Source: Thozetella sp. PMI_491 (lineage: Eukaryota > Ascomycota > Sordariomycetes > Chaetosphaeriales > Chaetosphaeriaceae). From it: a stretch of 64,000 bases of DNA. The stretch lies in contig MU270043.1 in assembly GCA_021432635.1 (NCBI GenBank), positions 682,001-746,000 of the forward strand. The letters are read 5' to 3'. A model generated the notes under the pieces. That model searched no databases. It had not been told where the DNA came from and worked only from the letters and a program-made list of their open reading frames with translations. Position 1 is the first letter of the stretch; every line of letters starts with the position of its first letter. Both the position numbers and the translations under genes were made by a program. This document shows positions 22,244-33,725 of this stretch, one piece after another.

Positions 22244-24463
22244 TCATGATTCGAGCACCACCCTCTCGCTCTTGCGATGCTGCGCAAGCTGATTCTCTAG
22301 GGTCTCCCTGGGCACGACCAGGGTTGGCGTGGAGAACTTGGTCTCGGCCACCCTCTCGTTGCGGCCGAGTTTGTTGATTGGACTGCGGCTGGCGCTCGCG
22401 GCGCTGTTGGGACTCCGGTCCGCAGCCCGCGCCATGGCAGCCGATCCGCTGCGGGTGCCGAACTGCGCGACGTTGGTCTGGAGCGGCACCAGCAGCTGGC
22501 GCTGTTGCCGGCTGACGCTGATCTGGCGTGCGATGCTGATTTCGACGGCCGCCTGGAGCGCCGCTTCCCCTTCGTCTAGTGAGGGACGCGTCACGGTGGT
22601 CTGGACGCTTGAGGCCGACGAGGGAGAGCGTTTGGTGGCGACACTGCTGGCTGAGGACGATGGCGGTGAGATTATCTGCCACTGTGGCTCTAGAATCGCC
22701 GGTTTGGTGGCGCGGGAATGGATGACATCCTCCTCGTCCATGCTCTGGGGCGAGTCGAGGATGAGGCCCGACTCGTCGGGTCCAAAGTGGAAACCTTTGT
22801 CCTGGACTACAATGGTGGTCTGGGTTTGCGTCTGCTGGCGGGCTTGCTGGGCCTGCTGTGCCTGTTGCTCGCGGAGTCGCTCGACGTTGGCCGCCCGGTT
22901 CTGCTCGTCCATTGTGCGCGGCGAGACGATCTTGACGGTCTTTTTCTCCTTCTTGGGCGGGGCGCTGACGGGAAAGTTCGGCTTTGAGGGTGACGGGAGG
23001 AGCGCCGGTGATGTGTTCGATCGCGAACGGGGTGAGAGCCGCCGGGGAGTGACGGTAGGCCCCGGCATCAGCCGCGGTGGTGGTGCTTCCCGTCCTGGAG
23101 TTGAGGGGAAGAGCGTGAAGCCGGCAGGAGACTTCGTCGGCTGCGGCGAGGTAGCCCTTCTCTGCCTGATCTTCTCCTTCTCCCGCTCCAGATCTAGGTC
23201 GAGGTTGTCATTAATCGTCTTGAGCTTCTCGAGAGTCGCCTGCCGCCGCTGGAGGAGAGACGGGGTCCCCTGGGTGCCCTGTGGGTTCAGCAGACCGCTG
23301 AACATGACGCTATATCTCTCTAACCTAATATCAGGAATCTCGACGTCTAGCAGTGAAGGGCCCTCAGAGGCGGCCCCAGTTGCCATTGAGCCGGCATCTG
23401 AGCCCGGGCTACCCATCGGGGCCGTGTTCGACCGGACGACGATCGGCTTGTGCCTCGGAGCATTCCTGCTCTCCGAGACGGTGAGACTCCTGGTTGGCGT
23501 GCTACTGCTTGCATAACTTTGCGTGGTCGTAGTCGTGACCGAAACCACCGATTCAGTGCTTCCTGAGGCGACTGGGGCCGGCTCGCTGTGTTTCCTTCCG
23601 AAGAGCCCTCCGAAGAGCCTCCGCTTCTGGGTCTTGGACCTCTGCGGCACCGGCGCGGGTACCTGCATCGGCGGCGGCGAGAGGACCGCCTGGGGTGGTT
23701 GTGGCGCCCAGGTTGGTTGTGAACTGGGCGCGTGAACGGGGCTTCCGAGGGCCATTCCGATCTGAATCTCTCCCGAGCTCAACGACTCGGGCGTGGGCAT
23801 CCGCGCCGGTATCGATGCCGAAGTTGGTACCGATAACGGTGCTGCGTTCGGGCTAGGCTCTGGTGTAGGCAACGACGCCATGGTTGCGCCCTTGATGCCA
23901 ACTCGGTACGGCTGGAGCCCCTTCTTCTGGGGGGCGATGGGCCGGGTCGTCAAGTACATGTCGTCCCTCGATATCCGTTTGTCCCAGTTAGGCCGCGTGG
24001 GCATGCCGGACAGGCCCCCCGACATCTTGTCGGAGGCTGGCCCGGACGAGGTGCTGGGTCTCGCCGGCATGACGATGGATGCTGGCGGGAGGGCGTTCCT
24101 TTGGGGCTTGGGCGGCGGCGGCGGGGGGAGTGGACGGTCGAGATAGGGATTTTTCCCTCCAGGAAAGCGGACGGGCGAGAGGTTTGCATTTTGAATGGCA
24201 AGCGCACTTGCATCGAGCAGGGTCCGACCTGACACAAGGCCTGGTCTGGTGGTGTAGGGGGGTGCTGGGCCGTGCGCGCTGTCATGGTGTTGCGTCTGCA
24301 GTCCTCGGCCAGGGCCAACGACTCCTCCAGCTCCTGCATCTGTGCCTGCATCCGCCTCTGCATGCCTCCCATGGACGCCAAGCGCAGCTACAGCCCCCAG
24401 CAGCGCACCCACCACCGGACCACCCACTCGCATCGATCTGGAACGCTCGACCACACCCGACAT
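22244..24463 (-). CDS. Large disordered fungal protein; N-terminal frame uncertain
   Basis: Open from an ATG at 24463 (an in-frame ATG also at 24508) to a TGA at 22244, 739 codons as written. From about 24250 downwards the frame is convincing: RTLLDASALAIQNANLSPV, a polyproline stretch, a basic RRLFGGLFGRKHSEP block, a conserved-looking IPDIRLERYSVMFSGLL, then a predicted coiled coil (RRQATLEKLKTINDNLDLDL) and a Gln-rich segment. The first ~75 residues look out of frame: another frame encodes MGGMQRRMQAQMQELEESLA and CRRNTMTAR, a good coiled coil. A one-base change near 24389 and one in the C6 run near 24267 would connect them. Function unknown; from memory, the ERYSVMF block recurs in ascomycete hypothetical proteins. 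Confidence 0.75.
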   Translation of the reverse strand: MSGVVERSRSMRVGGPVVGALLGAVAALGVHGRHAEADAGTDAGAGGVVGPGRGLQTQHHDSAHGPAPPYTTRPGLVSGRTLLDASALAIQNANLSPVRFPGGKNPYLDRPLPPPPPPKPQRNALPPASIVMPARPSTSSGPASDKMSGGLSGMPTRPNWDKRISRDDMYLTTRPIAPQKKGLQPYRVGIKGATMASLPTPEPSPNAAPLSVPTSASIPARMPTPESLSSGEIQIGMALGSPVHAPSSQPTWAPQPPQAVLSPPPMQVPAPVPQRSKTQKRRLFGGLFGRKHSEPAPVASGSTESVVSVTTTTTQSYASSSTPTRSLTVSESRNAPRHKPIVVRSNTAPMGSPGSDAGSMATGAASEGPSLLDVEIPDIRLERYSVMFSGLLNPQGTQGTPSLLQRRQATLEKLKTINDNLDLDLEREKEKIRQRRATSPQPTKSPAGFTLFPSTPGREAPPPRLMPGPTVTPRRLSPRSRSNTSPALLPSPSKPNFPVSAPPKKEKKTVKIVSPRTMDEQNRAANVERLREQQAQQAQQARQQTQTQTTIVVQDKGFHFGPDESGLILDSPQSMDEEDVIHSRATKPAILEPQWQIISPPSSSASSVATKRSPSSASSVQTTVTRPSLDEGEAALQAAVEISIARQISVSRQQRQLLVPLQTNVAQFGTRSGSAAMARAADRSPNSAASASRSPINKLGRNERVAETKFSTPTLVVPRETLENQLAQHRKSERVVLES

Positions 24464-27400
24464 GGTGACCGCTCTTGTCGCGCTTGCCAGGGGGTGGATC
24501 AGGGTCACAGGGTACTTTGCAGTCTCCCAGGGCCAGGCTTGTCTGGCTGGTATGGGCTACCACCACTCCACCTGGTGAGACTGCTCGCCCCGAGAGGGCC
24601 CTGCAGGGATCGAATGGGATGGCGTCGAGATTGGATTGGGGGATTAATTCTCGCAGGCTAACGAGCTGGAGGGCGGCAGGGCGAATGAAGGGCCGCGGGG
24701 GGTCCGTTGCCGGATATAAACAATCAAAAGCGCAGATGATGAAGGGCAGTCTGGCTTCGCGAGTCCGACCAGACAGAAGCAAGAAAGGCTTCCTCTTCTG
24801 CTGGTGGCGGGAGGTCGGGAGAGTATCACTTACATATCTCTTCCCGTGCAGCCGGCCAGCCCGTCATCTCAACGCAGTTTACATCTTAGCCGTCTGCCAC
24901 TATCCCCGGGGGCGTCTCGCCTCGCGGGCCTTTCTTTCTTCCACCCTTCCCCCGGTTCGAGCGACAGGCAAGCTGCACCGGCACGACTCAGTAAGTCGCC
25001 TTCTAGGACGCCACCGGTCTGAAGGCTCGACATACACGGCAACGGCTATTTCGAGCAAGGGTTGATCGGCAGCAAGGATGACGGCCCCAGACGGCCAGGA
25101 TGCCGTTGGGGCGACCGAGATGGACAGGGGCCGGCACCACGATTGACGAGGATGCGGAATATGAGGGGTCACAAACGACCCACCTGCGCTGATCCTGGTG
25201 CGGTCATTGTGGAGAGGTGAGAGGTTTCGTGTCTCAGGCTCGCTCAACTGCCCAAGAGGGGGGGGGGGCCCGAAGGCGACAGGCACGCATGATTTTCGGG
25301 AGCTCGAGACCGGAGACGGTGCGCCGTCGGGGGACACCCAGATGCGAGGGCCGTCTAACACGGGCTTGAATAGGCTCAATCCGGCGGATGCTTGGCGGCC
25401 TTCCCGGAAAGACGAGCACACCCGCCTACAAGACAAGGTAATCGTTTTCACGTTGACGAGACTCGATGCCCCTTCCCTGCCCTCTGCTTCCGGCCGCCTG
25501 CGGGCTGGGACGAAAGGAGATCCCCAAGTCCGCACGGGCATGTTGCCCTACGTTCGCCTCAGACGGACGCCGAGGCGCCAGCTCGGGGTCGGGTGGCGGT
25601 TATATCACGTTTGGCCTCGGGCAAGACAGGGTAATCCTGCCCAGCCTGCCTCTCTGTCGCTGGTCGCGTGAGAGGGAATGCTCCCGCTAAGCGAGATCTC
25701 CAGCCAGGCACAGGAGAGTGAGGTAATTACTATTAGCGTCTTGGGCCACCAGTCCTGGCGGGCGCCGATGCCAGCGATCTGTCGGTGGAAGGCCCTCCCT
25801 TCCGTTTCCCTTGGGTGTCTGTCCAGGCCTGCCAACGCTAAGACCATGGCCGCTACTGCTGGACGTTTCTTTCCTGCTAGCAACAAAACAGGGCTGTTTC
25901 GGTCATCTCAAGCAAGGACTTGGCGAAAGACGCTGGGGAGTCGGTCAAGCCATTCGCAATACGGCACGTAGGATGTGCTCTTGTTTCTGAGCCGGCAGGC
26001 GTGTGAGAGCTAAGATTGTAAGGGGGCGGTGGGCATCCAAAATAACCCACCGCCAAAACAAGTTTGCTTGGCCGCTGCAGCTGGAGTCGGACTCAAATCG
26101 CAAATAAAGTTTTGCCAGCGGGACCCCTGCCGTCGCCGGTGCCATCGACACGTCAATGGCAGGCTGGCAGATATTCTAGAAAATGCCTTCGAGTCCGGGC
26201 GCGGCAACCGCCCAGCCAGGTTGGAACCTGGGTTGACGCGTCTGTGTGCTCGTTCTCAAATTGGACTCAATTACCTAGGTATCCTTTATTTTATTTTCCC
26301 CAATGGGACCATGCCCCGTACGATTGTGCCGGCTCCTGGTGTCATTTTGGAAATTTTGGAATTTCCCGGCTTCTTGTCATTGCATCCTGCAGCAACGGCA
26401 CAGGTGCAGCAACGGCCGGACTGACCGGGACGTTGGGCTGCCGCTCCCTGCAACGGCTGGAGGGGATGGCATCCTTTCCCTCCCAAGAGCAGAAGTGCCT
26501 AGGCTGTTGACTTCGACCGAGAAGACACTGTGGCCGGTCCGTGACGCACAACTCGGGCTAGGTACGTACCGTTCGTCTATTGTGGAAGGAGCGGTGGTAC
26601 ATAATAGTCGTCGTCAGTTATAACAATAAAAACAAGGACCAACAGGAGACTTGGCTCGATCGCGGCTTTACTATTCCGTACAGCATGCATGCCTAAGGTG
26701 CCTTGCTATCTAGTCGGTCCATAGCCAGGCACCTGGCTTGCCCTCTTGCCCTCTTGCCCTCTTGCCCTCTTGCCCGGCAAGCCTGGCAAGCCTGGTAAGC
26801 CTCCATGGGGCCCCCGGCAGGCCTGGCGCAAACCCTGGCGGGGTCAGCCGGTGGGGGCGGCTTGCCAAGAGATATGTTTCAAATTTGCAAAAGGAGCCTA
26901 GTGCCTCAAGCCACGGTCTCAGGACCGCAAAGCCAACAGGGGTTGGCCATCTCCAAACCAAACCTTCACTTTGGGCTTAGGTAGGTGGTCGGTACTTGCC
27001 TAGGTACTTCGCGCCGCCCAACGTCCGACCTATGCAGCACCGGCCATGGCTTCCACAAGGAGACCGCCGAGGCCGACACGCCATCAAGCGACGAGTGCTG
27101 GCGCGCCCATGCTGTGTGCACCCGATGTATCAACACTGCCGAGGCGTGGCCGTGGTTTGCTTGCCGTTTACCCATTGCTGCCATCCGTCAACCGTACGTA
27201 AATCGCCCCACAACTGTAACCAAAGCATGTGCTTGATAATCGACTTGGCACGCCCACGCAGCCCCGACGTATGTGACCTTCACTGCCGACCCCTCACTCG
27301 AGTCGGCGGTGGAGAGCATATGAAGCGGAAGTATCAATGGCCTGGCTAGAACGGTGATGGTGGCACCTAAGCTCCAACTGAGCGCAGGTGCTAGGCAAGC

Positions 27401-29668
27401 TAGGGTAAGCAATTACTAACGTGGTTGCCAAGATGCATGCCCACGCAACAGTTGAGACCGCTCTGCAAGGAGGAAAAAGAGTGAGGAAAGCCATCCCGGC
27501 CCTCGAACGCTACACAGTGGAGGATCACCGGCTAGCCACTACGGAGGGTATGGCGGACAGATCTACCGGCAAGTTTTGATTCAGACGAACTCCACTCATA
27601 ACCATGGCGCCCCTCCAGCTCTGCCCACGGATTCGAAATCAAGGGGCTCCAAAAACAAGCACATAAACTCCGCAGGGGATGAAATTCGCCGGTTGCGTCA
27701 GTTGAGATGAGTTCGCAGCAATAAGCTCTCGCGGGGCCTAGAGGGGCAGAAGGAGGGCCGCTGGAACACAGCAGCCTCCTGTCTCACCTGGCTTAGGCAT
27801 GAGGGCGCGCCAGGGTATCGCCTTGAAGGCCGCCCTTGTACGCGGCAGGCGCTGGCAATTGCAGCCGCGCGACTGGCTGGATGGACGTGGATCCAGAACC
27901 AAGGAGAATGGAGGATGGAGAGAAGAGCAGTCGCTTGGAATTCGACTCTGGGCAGCCCTTCCCTCACTCCGTCCGCCTCAGTACCGTCCGAGACTAGCAG
28001 CACCTATAGGAAGAGGACTTTCGCGCTCCAGCGCCGGCATAGTCGCCATGCTGATCTAGTAGCGTTAGGACCATGGGCACCGGCGCCGGCCCCAATCCGG
28101 AAGCCATGCCACAGTCCCGGGTCGTCGAGACGTCCAGAGGTCGAGACGACGCATCCATCGTTGGCTCATGTCTGGTTGCCTTGTCGACACGCCCCGCTGG
28201 CATTGCACATCGGAGCGCATGCCGGGCAAGGATGGTCCGGCATTCGCAGAAGATCTCGAAGGCCGGGCGAAGACTCGGCGGACAGGATCGCAATTGAGAA
28301 GACGTGCCACTAGGCATTGTGGTCGATTTACCCACGCGACGCATCCGATGAGGGCCTCGCGCCCCGATCATGCTGATCATGCTGGCCGAGGACATGCGAC
28401 AGGATGGGCGATCGCGGGCTGGCGTGTGACGGTGTCACATCCGGGCCCCGTCCTACGATCGACTTCCCTGGGAGATGAACTAGATCGTCGTCCCTACCGA
28501 ATCTCCATGGGAAGTGGCTCGGGCTTTTTGCCTCTGCTCCTACGCAGTCACTGCGCTGTTTTAGCCGTTCAGGCGGGTAATGTTTGGGGGTCTCGACTCT
28601 TCTTTTCGCTGCTGTACGGGGCACGGTCGATCTCTTCTAGAAGACTGCTGGTCTGAGACATCGGAAGGGGAGGGGGGGGGGGGTTAGAATTCTGGGTCGG
28701 GGCCACATGCAAGTCATCCAGAGCAAAAAGGCCATACACCGGCGCGCACACCAGTCAAGAGAGCTGGTAAGCAACTAGAAACTGCTTGCGACAGGCCGAG
28801 CGAGCCGGCCACCATCGACGCAGGTTCACTGAGGATCCACCGATAATATGGCTCAGTAGGTTTGGGCAAGGTGCGGCCAGTATGATGACCCAGACGGGGG
28901 AGGCGCGTGAGTGAGGGGTTCTCTCTTTGGTAGCGACCAGAGCGACCACCTGAGCAAGCATGAGGATAGCATCCGGCCAAAGACGGCTCGGATCCCTCAG
29001 GCAGAGACATGGCATGCCTTCACATCCTCGCCAGGCAGCTCAGTTCTTGCAGCATGCTGCTTACTTTGCCTGTCGAGCTGTGGCATTGTGTCTGGTCGAC
29101 GGTGAAATGCCCGCAGAGCTAGTGAGTGAATGGGACCGAGGTCTGAGGATGCCTTGGCAAGCGCCCGACCGCCCCTCCACGCCGTGGCGCTTCAGGCAAC
29201 ATTCACGCGGGAAAGCCAGGTTTGCTGCACGCTGTAGCCTGGGGACGAGATGCCTACAAGAGGTAATGTGAGGTGGGAGCACTTTCGGTTGCTCCCGCTC
29301 AATCAAAAGCCGCTGTGAGGCTCCCAACGGCCTGCAGCTTGTATCTCACTAGCACAAAGGTGGGGGGTTATAGTGTGAGATCGTGCGACGGGTGCTAATG
29401 GTATACATCTTTGCCTAAAGTGGGGGCGCTCTGACGATTGCGGGAACAGCTGGAGCTTTCCGGCGACAAAAAGATGCTGCCCTGGCGGGACTCGGCGGGG
29501 TATCTAGAGTGATCAACTTCTTCAATCATCCCCTCCTTAGCACAACCCAAACAAATCCGAATCCAGCCATCCAACCTGAGCCTCCCGGCCCCGTAAACCA
29601 TCTCTGCGGGAACAGTTTCCTTTCCTCCCTATTTGACCTTCGTATCCCGAGACCTCGCACCGCCAAAC
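24464..29668. other. Gene-poor region of about 5.2 kb
   Basis: No supported gene. The first several hundred bases should be the promoter and leader of the minus-strand gene. The rest has only overlapping short frames without domains (for example plus 28168-28656, 162 codons). It holds an 8-base tandem repeat (26741-26772), G runs at 25258-25268 and 28672-28683, and CCTAGGTA motifs near 26274 and 27000. The last ~150 bases (CT-rich) are the likely profilin leader. Confidence 0.55.
26741..26772. repeat. Tandem CCCTCTTG x4
   Basis: Four perfect 8-base units, with a partial unit on each side, followed by GGCAAGCCT-type degenerate copies. It lies in gene-free DNA. Confidence 0.9.
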
Positions 29669-30367
29669 ATGTCGTGGCAAGGTTGGTGACGTGCCCACGC
29701 GAACCCCACCAGAGTGTTTTAGAAACCGGAGGAAAGCTAACCTGGAATTGCTGCCAGCCTACGTTGACACGAGGTACGCCCGCACAGCGCAGAAAACATT
29801 GTTTTGGTGCTTCCCAGACCGCAGCCGGAGATGGCTAACCTGATGACAGCCTCGTCGGCACCGGCCACATCGACAAGGCCGCCATCATCAGCGCCGCCGG
29901 CGACAGCACATGGGCGTCCACATCTGGCTTCACGGTGAGATCCCCATCAGACCGGAGGAGGCTGCGATGGGCGACGACCTCTAACGACTCGTCCGGCGTA
30001 GGTCAAGACGGATGAGGCTCAGAAGCTCGTTGCTATCCTGAATAACACCGGCGGTGCCGTCGCCACCGCCCAGGCTGAGGGATTCTACGTCGCAGGCGAG
30101 CGATTCGTCGTCCTCAGCTTGACCGACCGGAGTGTGTACGGACGGCAGGTACGAACCCTTCCCCCCACTATATATCTACCTAGCACATGGGAGTATAGCT
30201 GGACGCTGACGCTGGGTTTTACCCACCCGCAGGGCAGGACCGGCGTCGTAGTCACCAAGACGAAACAGGCTGTCCTCGTCGGCCACTATCCCGAGAACGT
30301 GCAAGCCGGCAATGCGACACAGACCGTCGAGGCTCTCGCCGACTACCTGGTCAACCTGGGGTACTAA
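29669..30367 (+). CDS. Profilin, 131 aa
   Basis: Small cytosolic actin-monomer and poly-proline binding protein that feeds ATP-actin to formins (family knowledge). Five coding exons: 29669-29681 (13 bases), 29758-29773 (16 bases), 29850-29934, 30002-30148 and 30233-30367. The join gives MSWQAYVDTSLVGTGHIDKA at the N-terminus, the family hallmark SWQxYVD. The middle contains GFTVKTDEAQ and the C-terminus has GRTGVVVTKTKQAVLVGHYP followed by ADYLVNLGY at the stop. The length of 131 matches fungal profilins. Introns use GT..AG. Two consecutive exons of 13 and 16 bases make this gene easy to miss for automatic predictors. The 3' neighbour GOT1 converges on it. Confidence 0.96.
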
Positions 30368-31048
30368 GTAGCCTGAGCGGGCGAGAGGCAACAGGAGGCA
30401 AAGATGGGTCTGTTATATCCGAGAGAGCCAAGGACTGCCCCACGGTGTTGCCAGCCAGCACGCCATCGTGACATTCAGCGCTGGAGGGATGGTGGGACTA
30501 GTAGAGCATGCAACTGTCCGGGAGTGAGTTGGCCTGTGGGGGAGATGGGCGTGGACTGTTTGTTCTTTGCTCGGCTCGGCCTCGTGTTTCCGATATTCTG
30601 CGCGATCAAGCCAGGATTCTGCATAGGCACCCTATAAATGGCACCTTTTTTTCTTGACAACAGCACCCCACGCAAAGACGGACAGACGATGGCACTGATG
30701 CTGACTTGATCTTTTTGTGGTTGAGTCTGGTCAATTCCGAACTCGGTCCCTCTCGGCGTCCGGATGGCTCTAGTGATCATGTTGCGATATCGTGATACAT
30801 CCATTCGTACACTTAGATTACAAGCGTTCACCAACAAGTGTGCCGTCCCCTTACCTAGCTCTGACTCAAAAGGGGGTATATATAATGTCGCCTAACCAAC
30901 GCCTAGGTGCCCACCGGGAGAGTTAACCATTCTATCCCATCGTTGGTCTAGCCACCTTGATAGTTGGGGCCGCCCTCCCTCTCCCGACGAGGACCTGCCC
31001 ACCGTCTGGGGGCGCCTGCCCTGGCTACTGAGCCAGGATGCTTTCGAC
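30368..31048. other. Convergent intergenic region profilin/GOT1
   Basis: About 680 bases between two convergent stop codons, with only short frames and no visible domain. It includes TTACCTAGCTC near 30850 and should hold two 3' UTRs. Confidence 0.6.
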
Positions 31049-31732
31049 TCAGACCGGCAGCTCGGCGTTCCGCCGGCCCAGGCCCACCCGGTCGACGGCC
31101 ATGCCAATGTAGGGCCCTACGATCGGGACGTTGCGCGCGAAGCCGGCTATCGTGCCGAGGAAGTCACCAAAGAGGACCATGATGCCGTAAAGTTCTACGC
31201 AGAAGCCGACCAGCGGCCATCGGAAGAGGATGAGCGCCAAGCCGCCGAAAAAGGCCGCCGTGCCTTTGGCCTTTTGTTTCCGCGCGAAGAAGAGAAGCGT
31301 CTTTTGCGGGCCGATGATGATGGTCAAGCCGATGAGGAATAGGATCTAGACGCACGAGAGACGTCAGCGGAGCTCGGGGCTGAGGGAGGAGGGCAGAGGA
31401 GCGCCCGGGGAGGGAGGCAGGGAGCACAGGGGTTGGACGTACATTGCCCATAGCAAGCATGGCTCTATCGAAGAAGAGCAAAACGCCTCCTACGAGGAAG
31501 AAGCCACCTAGACCACGGGATCAGCTCGATTGCGGGCTACGCATCTCTGCGCCTTATTGAGATTTATTCACCTCCAGAGCAGAAGGCGACTCCGATTTCT
31601 AGAAAGCAGTCTCGGTTAGCAGACTGTCACTTGTCACACGAGTAGGCGGGCACGTAGACCTGCCTGCCGCTTTCTGGAGCGCAAGAGGCCATTGCACTTA
31701 CTTTGGGAGTCTGATAACCACATGGACGACAT
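31049..31732 (-). CDS. GOT1: Got1-family vesicle transport protein, 139 aa
   Basis: Small tetraspan membrane protein of the ER-Golgi system needed for fusion of COPII-derived vesicles (family knowledge). Coding exons on the minus strand: 31732-31702, 31598-31572 (27 bases), 31507-31443 and 31345-31049. Joined they read MWLSDSQKIGVAFCSGG, then GGVLLFFDRAMLAMGNILFL, IGLTIIIGPQKTLLFF and NVPIVGPYIG, the standard Got1 signature. Four hydrophobic segments are visible. The length of 139 agrees with the yeast protein. I choose the upstream ATG at 31732 because its context (CAAAATG) is better than that of the in-frame ATG at 31723; the latter would give the MWL start seen in yeast. Confidence 0.95.
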
Positions 31733-32827
31733 TTTGAAAGCGCAAGGTTGGAAATATGCCGTGGATCTGGCGAGAGGCGCGAGGGAGCAAGGCAAAGGGG
31801 AGCGAACAGAGTGGCTTAGAGGAGACAGCTTTTGAACATGTGTTTTCAAGGCAGTTGAGGCTAGGCACGAAGCTGGAAACGCGAGCTCGTGCCACGCCAT
31901 TCAATCGACAGGGGCTCTAATGAAGACCCACTAAAACGGCCGGATTGGTTGTTTGAAGAGAGCTTGGGGCAGCGGCGGACCGCTGAATGACTTGGGGGCT
32001 CAGAATCTCATTCCTTTTTTTTTTTTTCTTGCTCCCTGCCAACCCTCCGCTGCACGGCCACAAAACTTCCAACCTAATGCGCTTCTGCTTCGCTCGACCT
32101 ACTCCATACATAGTAGGGTAGAAGAAGCCAAGTAATCCCATTGTCCATTTGGAGGCGAGGGGCTTTCCCTTACGAACCTGTTCTTCTTTCCGAGCTGCAC
32201 TGGCAATCTTCCTGGAAATGTTGGCTCGCTGGAGAGCTGTTTGAAGAATCTCCAACGGGAAGCACAAGGACTCCGCAACCACTCCGTCTCATTCCCAGTA
32301 AGTTGATGCAACCAGTCAGGGTGCGTTGCTACAGCATAAGCCATTCATGCTATTCGGAGGGACATCGTATGTTCTCCAACGATACGCCGCGACGGCTGTA
32401 GCGTTGGCTATAGCAACCGGGTTCGGTCTTCACCATACCTCCTCGGTGACCTGTCGCTGGCGGAGACTGATTTCCGATCACGATTAAGCCGGAGCGTCAG
32501 TTAACACTCGTTGCCGAGAGGCAGCGACTGCATAGTTGGGGCTTGACTTTGTTGGTCGTACATGCAAATGTGTTCCTTATAAGATGATTGCTTGTTTAAA
32601 CGTGAGAGCAAACTCCCAGCCCCCGACGCCATTATAGATGTCTTAGATGCGCACGAAGCGCGTAGTGCCGCTGTCTTCCTAACTGCGATTGTCTGCAAAC
32701 ACTGGCTGCTGCCTCTACCCCGAACGTGCTTGTCTTCACCTCGTGGAAGACAGCCCTGCAGTGGCGGGACACGCTCGAGGTATCCTTTAAGCTAGATGCT
32801 GATAGCCTTCCAATCTTATCTCCTCCT
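31733..32827. other. Intergenic region GOT1/IES6
   Basis: About 1.1 kb with both flanking genes on the minus strand. It should carry the IES6 3' UTR and the GOT1 promoter. A T-rich tract (about 32015-32030) is present. No gene is supported. Confidence 0.6.
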
Positions 32828-33436
32828 TCACTTCAACACGGTATGGGCGCCTCGTGCAACCAAGAACTCCTGCCCCATACCTTGCGGTAGACTCCGAATC
32901 ATAGCAAACACTTCCTGGTTGTGGTAGCGCATTCTGGTCTTGGGATCTAAGTATGGAGCGGAAAGGCCCGTAACGTCGCAGTAGTGTTTCTGGGGAGCTA
33001 GGCTCGGCGCGCTCTCAATGTTGGTATACGTCGCGGTTGGCGCCGTCGCCCCAACGCTCCCAGGCCCGTTCGACTGCCGTGGCACGTTGAGGCTTTTCTC
33101 TAGCACTAGCTTAGACAGGCTACGGGAGGCTTGCGCGAGGTTCGGCTGCGAGCTGCCGCCGCCGTTGGTGGCGGGGGTCGACGTTCCGCTTGTCGAGAGG
33201 CCGTCGTGGTCTGCTGGGGTCGCGGCGCCGCTGTCGTCCTGCGGCGTGGCGATTAGTGACGCTTCCTTGCGCGATGCGTCGCCCAGGATCGTCTTGATGT
33301 TCTTGTTACGCCGTGTGTTCGGCCGCCAATGTGGGTTGCGAAACGTCTTGTGGATGGAGTGGATGTCGAGCTGCTCGAGGAGCTCTTGGTGCGCGGCAGC
33401 CGCGGCGAGCGCCTCGGGGTTTTCTGCTTTAGACAT
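32828..33436 (-). CDS. IES6: INO80 complex subunit Ies6, 202 aa
   Basis: Nuclear protein that pairs with Arp5 to form a nucleosome-engaging module of the INO80 chromatin remodeler (known in yeast and mammals). One exon of 202 codons. The N-terminus has HKTFRNPHWRPNTRRNKNIK, the conserved Ies6 block. A Ser/Thr/Gly-rich linker follows (about residues 55-140). The C-terminus is a YL1-C domain: HYCDVTGLSAPYLDPKTRMR, then EVFAMIRSLPQGMGQEFLVA, ending in TVLK. The start at 33436 is the only suitable ATG before the conserved block. It is divergent from DAD4 (289 bases between start codons), and its partner gene ARP5 lies just beyond DAD4. Confidence 0.95.
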   Translation of the reverse strand: MSKAENPEALAAAAAHQELLEQLDIHSIHKTFRNPHWRPNTRRNKNIKTILGDASRKEASLIATPQDDSGAATPADHDGLSTSGTSTPATNGGGSSQPNLAQASRSLSKLVLEKSLNVPRQSNGPGSVGATAPTATYTNIESAPSLAPQKHYCDVTGLSAPYLDPKTRMRYHNQEVFAMIRSLPQGMGQEFLVARGAHTVLK

Positions 33437-33725
33437 TGGGGCTCTCGATTTTTGTGTTTCTAGCGGTCTCCGGGGCCACGAATTGACCGATTATGTTTGT
33501 GCAAAGGAGGCGGGAGTGAGGATTTGGAATCGACAGCTCAACTTGACAAGCTCTCCTTGATTGCTTTGGTTCTGCCGAGCGTCACCGCCTCAGCCTCGAC
33601 CACTGCCCAGCGCGCCTGCCACTGTTTACGCATGGTACCCCACCTCGTGCCAGCGAAGCGCATCTCGAGGCGCATCTCCCGGGCATCTCTTTCTTATTCC
33701 TCACAAATAACTCAAACTGTCCGAG
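33437..33725. promoter_or_regulatory. Shared divergent promoter IES6/DAD4
   Basis: 289 bases separate the two start codons, so both promoters and leaders must fit here. No TATA box or known operator stands out. Confidence 0.5.

Noticed and set aside
22329..23516. 395-codon plus-strand frame antisense to the large disordered protein
   Set aside because: Low-complexity Arg/Gly/Ser/Leu frame produced by GC-rich antisense DNA; the minus strand has the protein-like frame.
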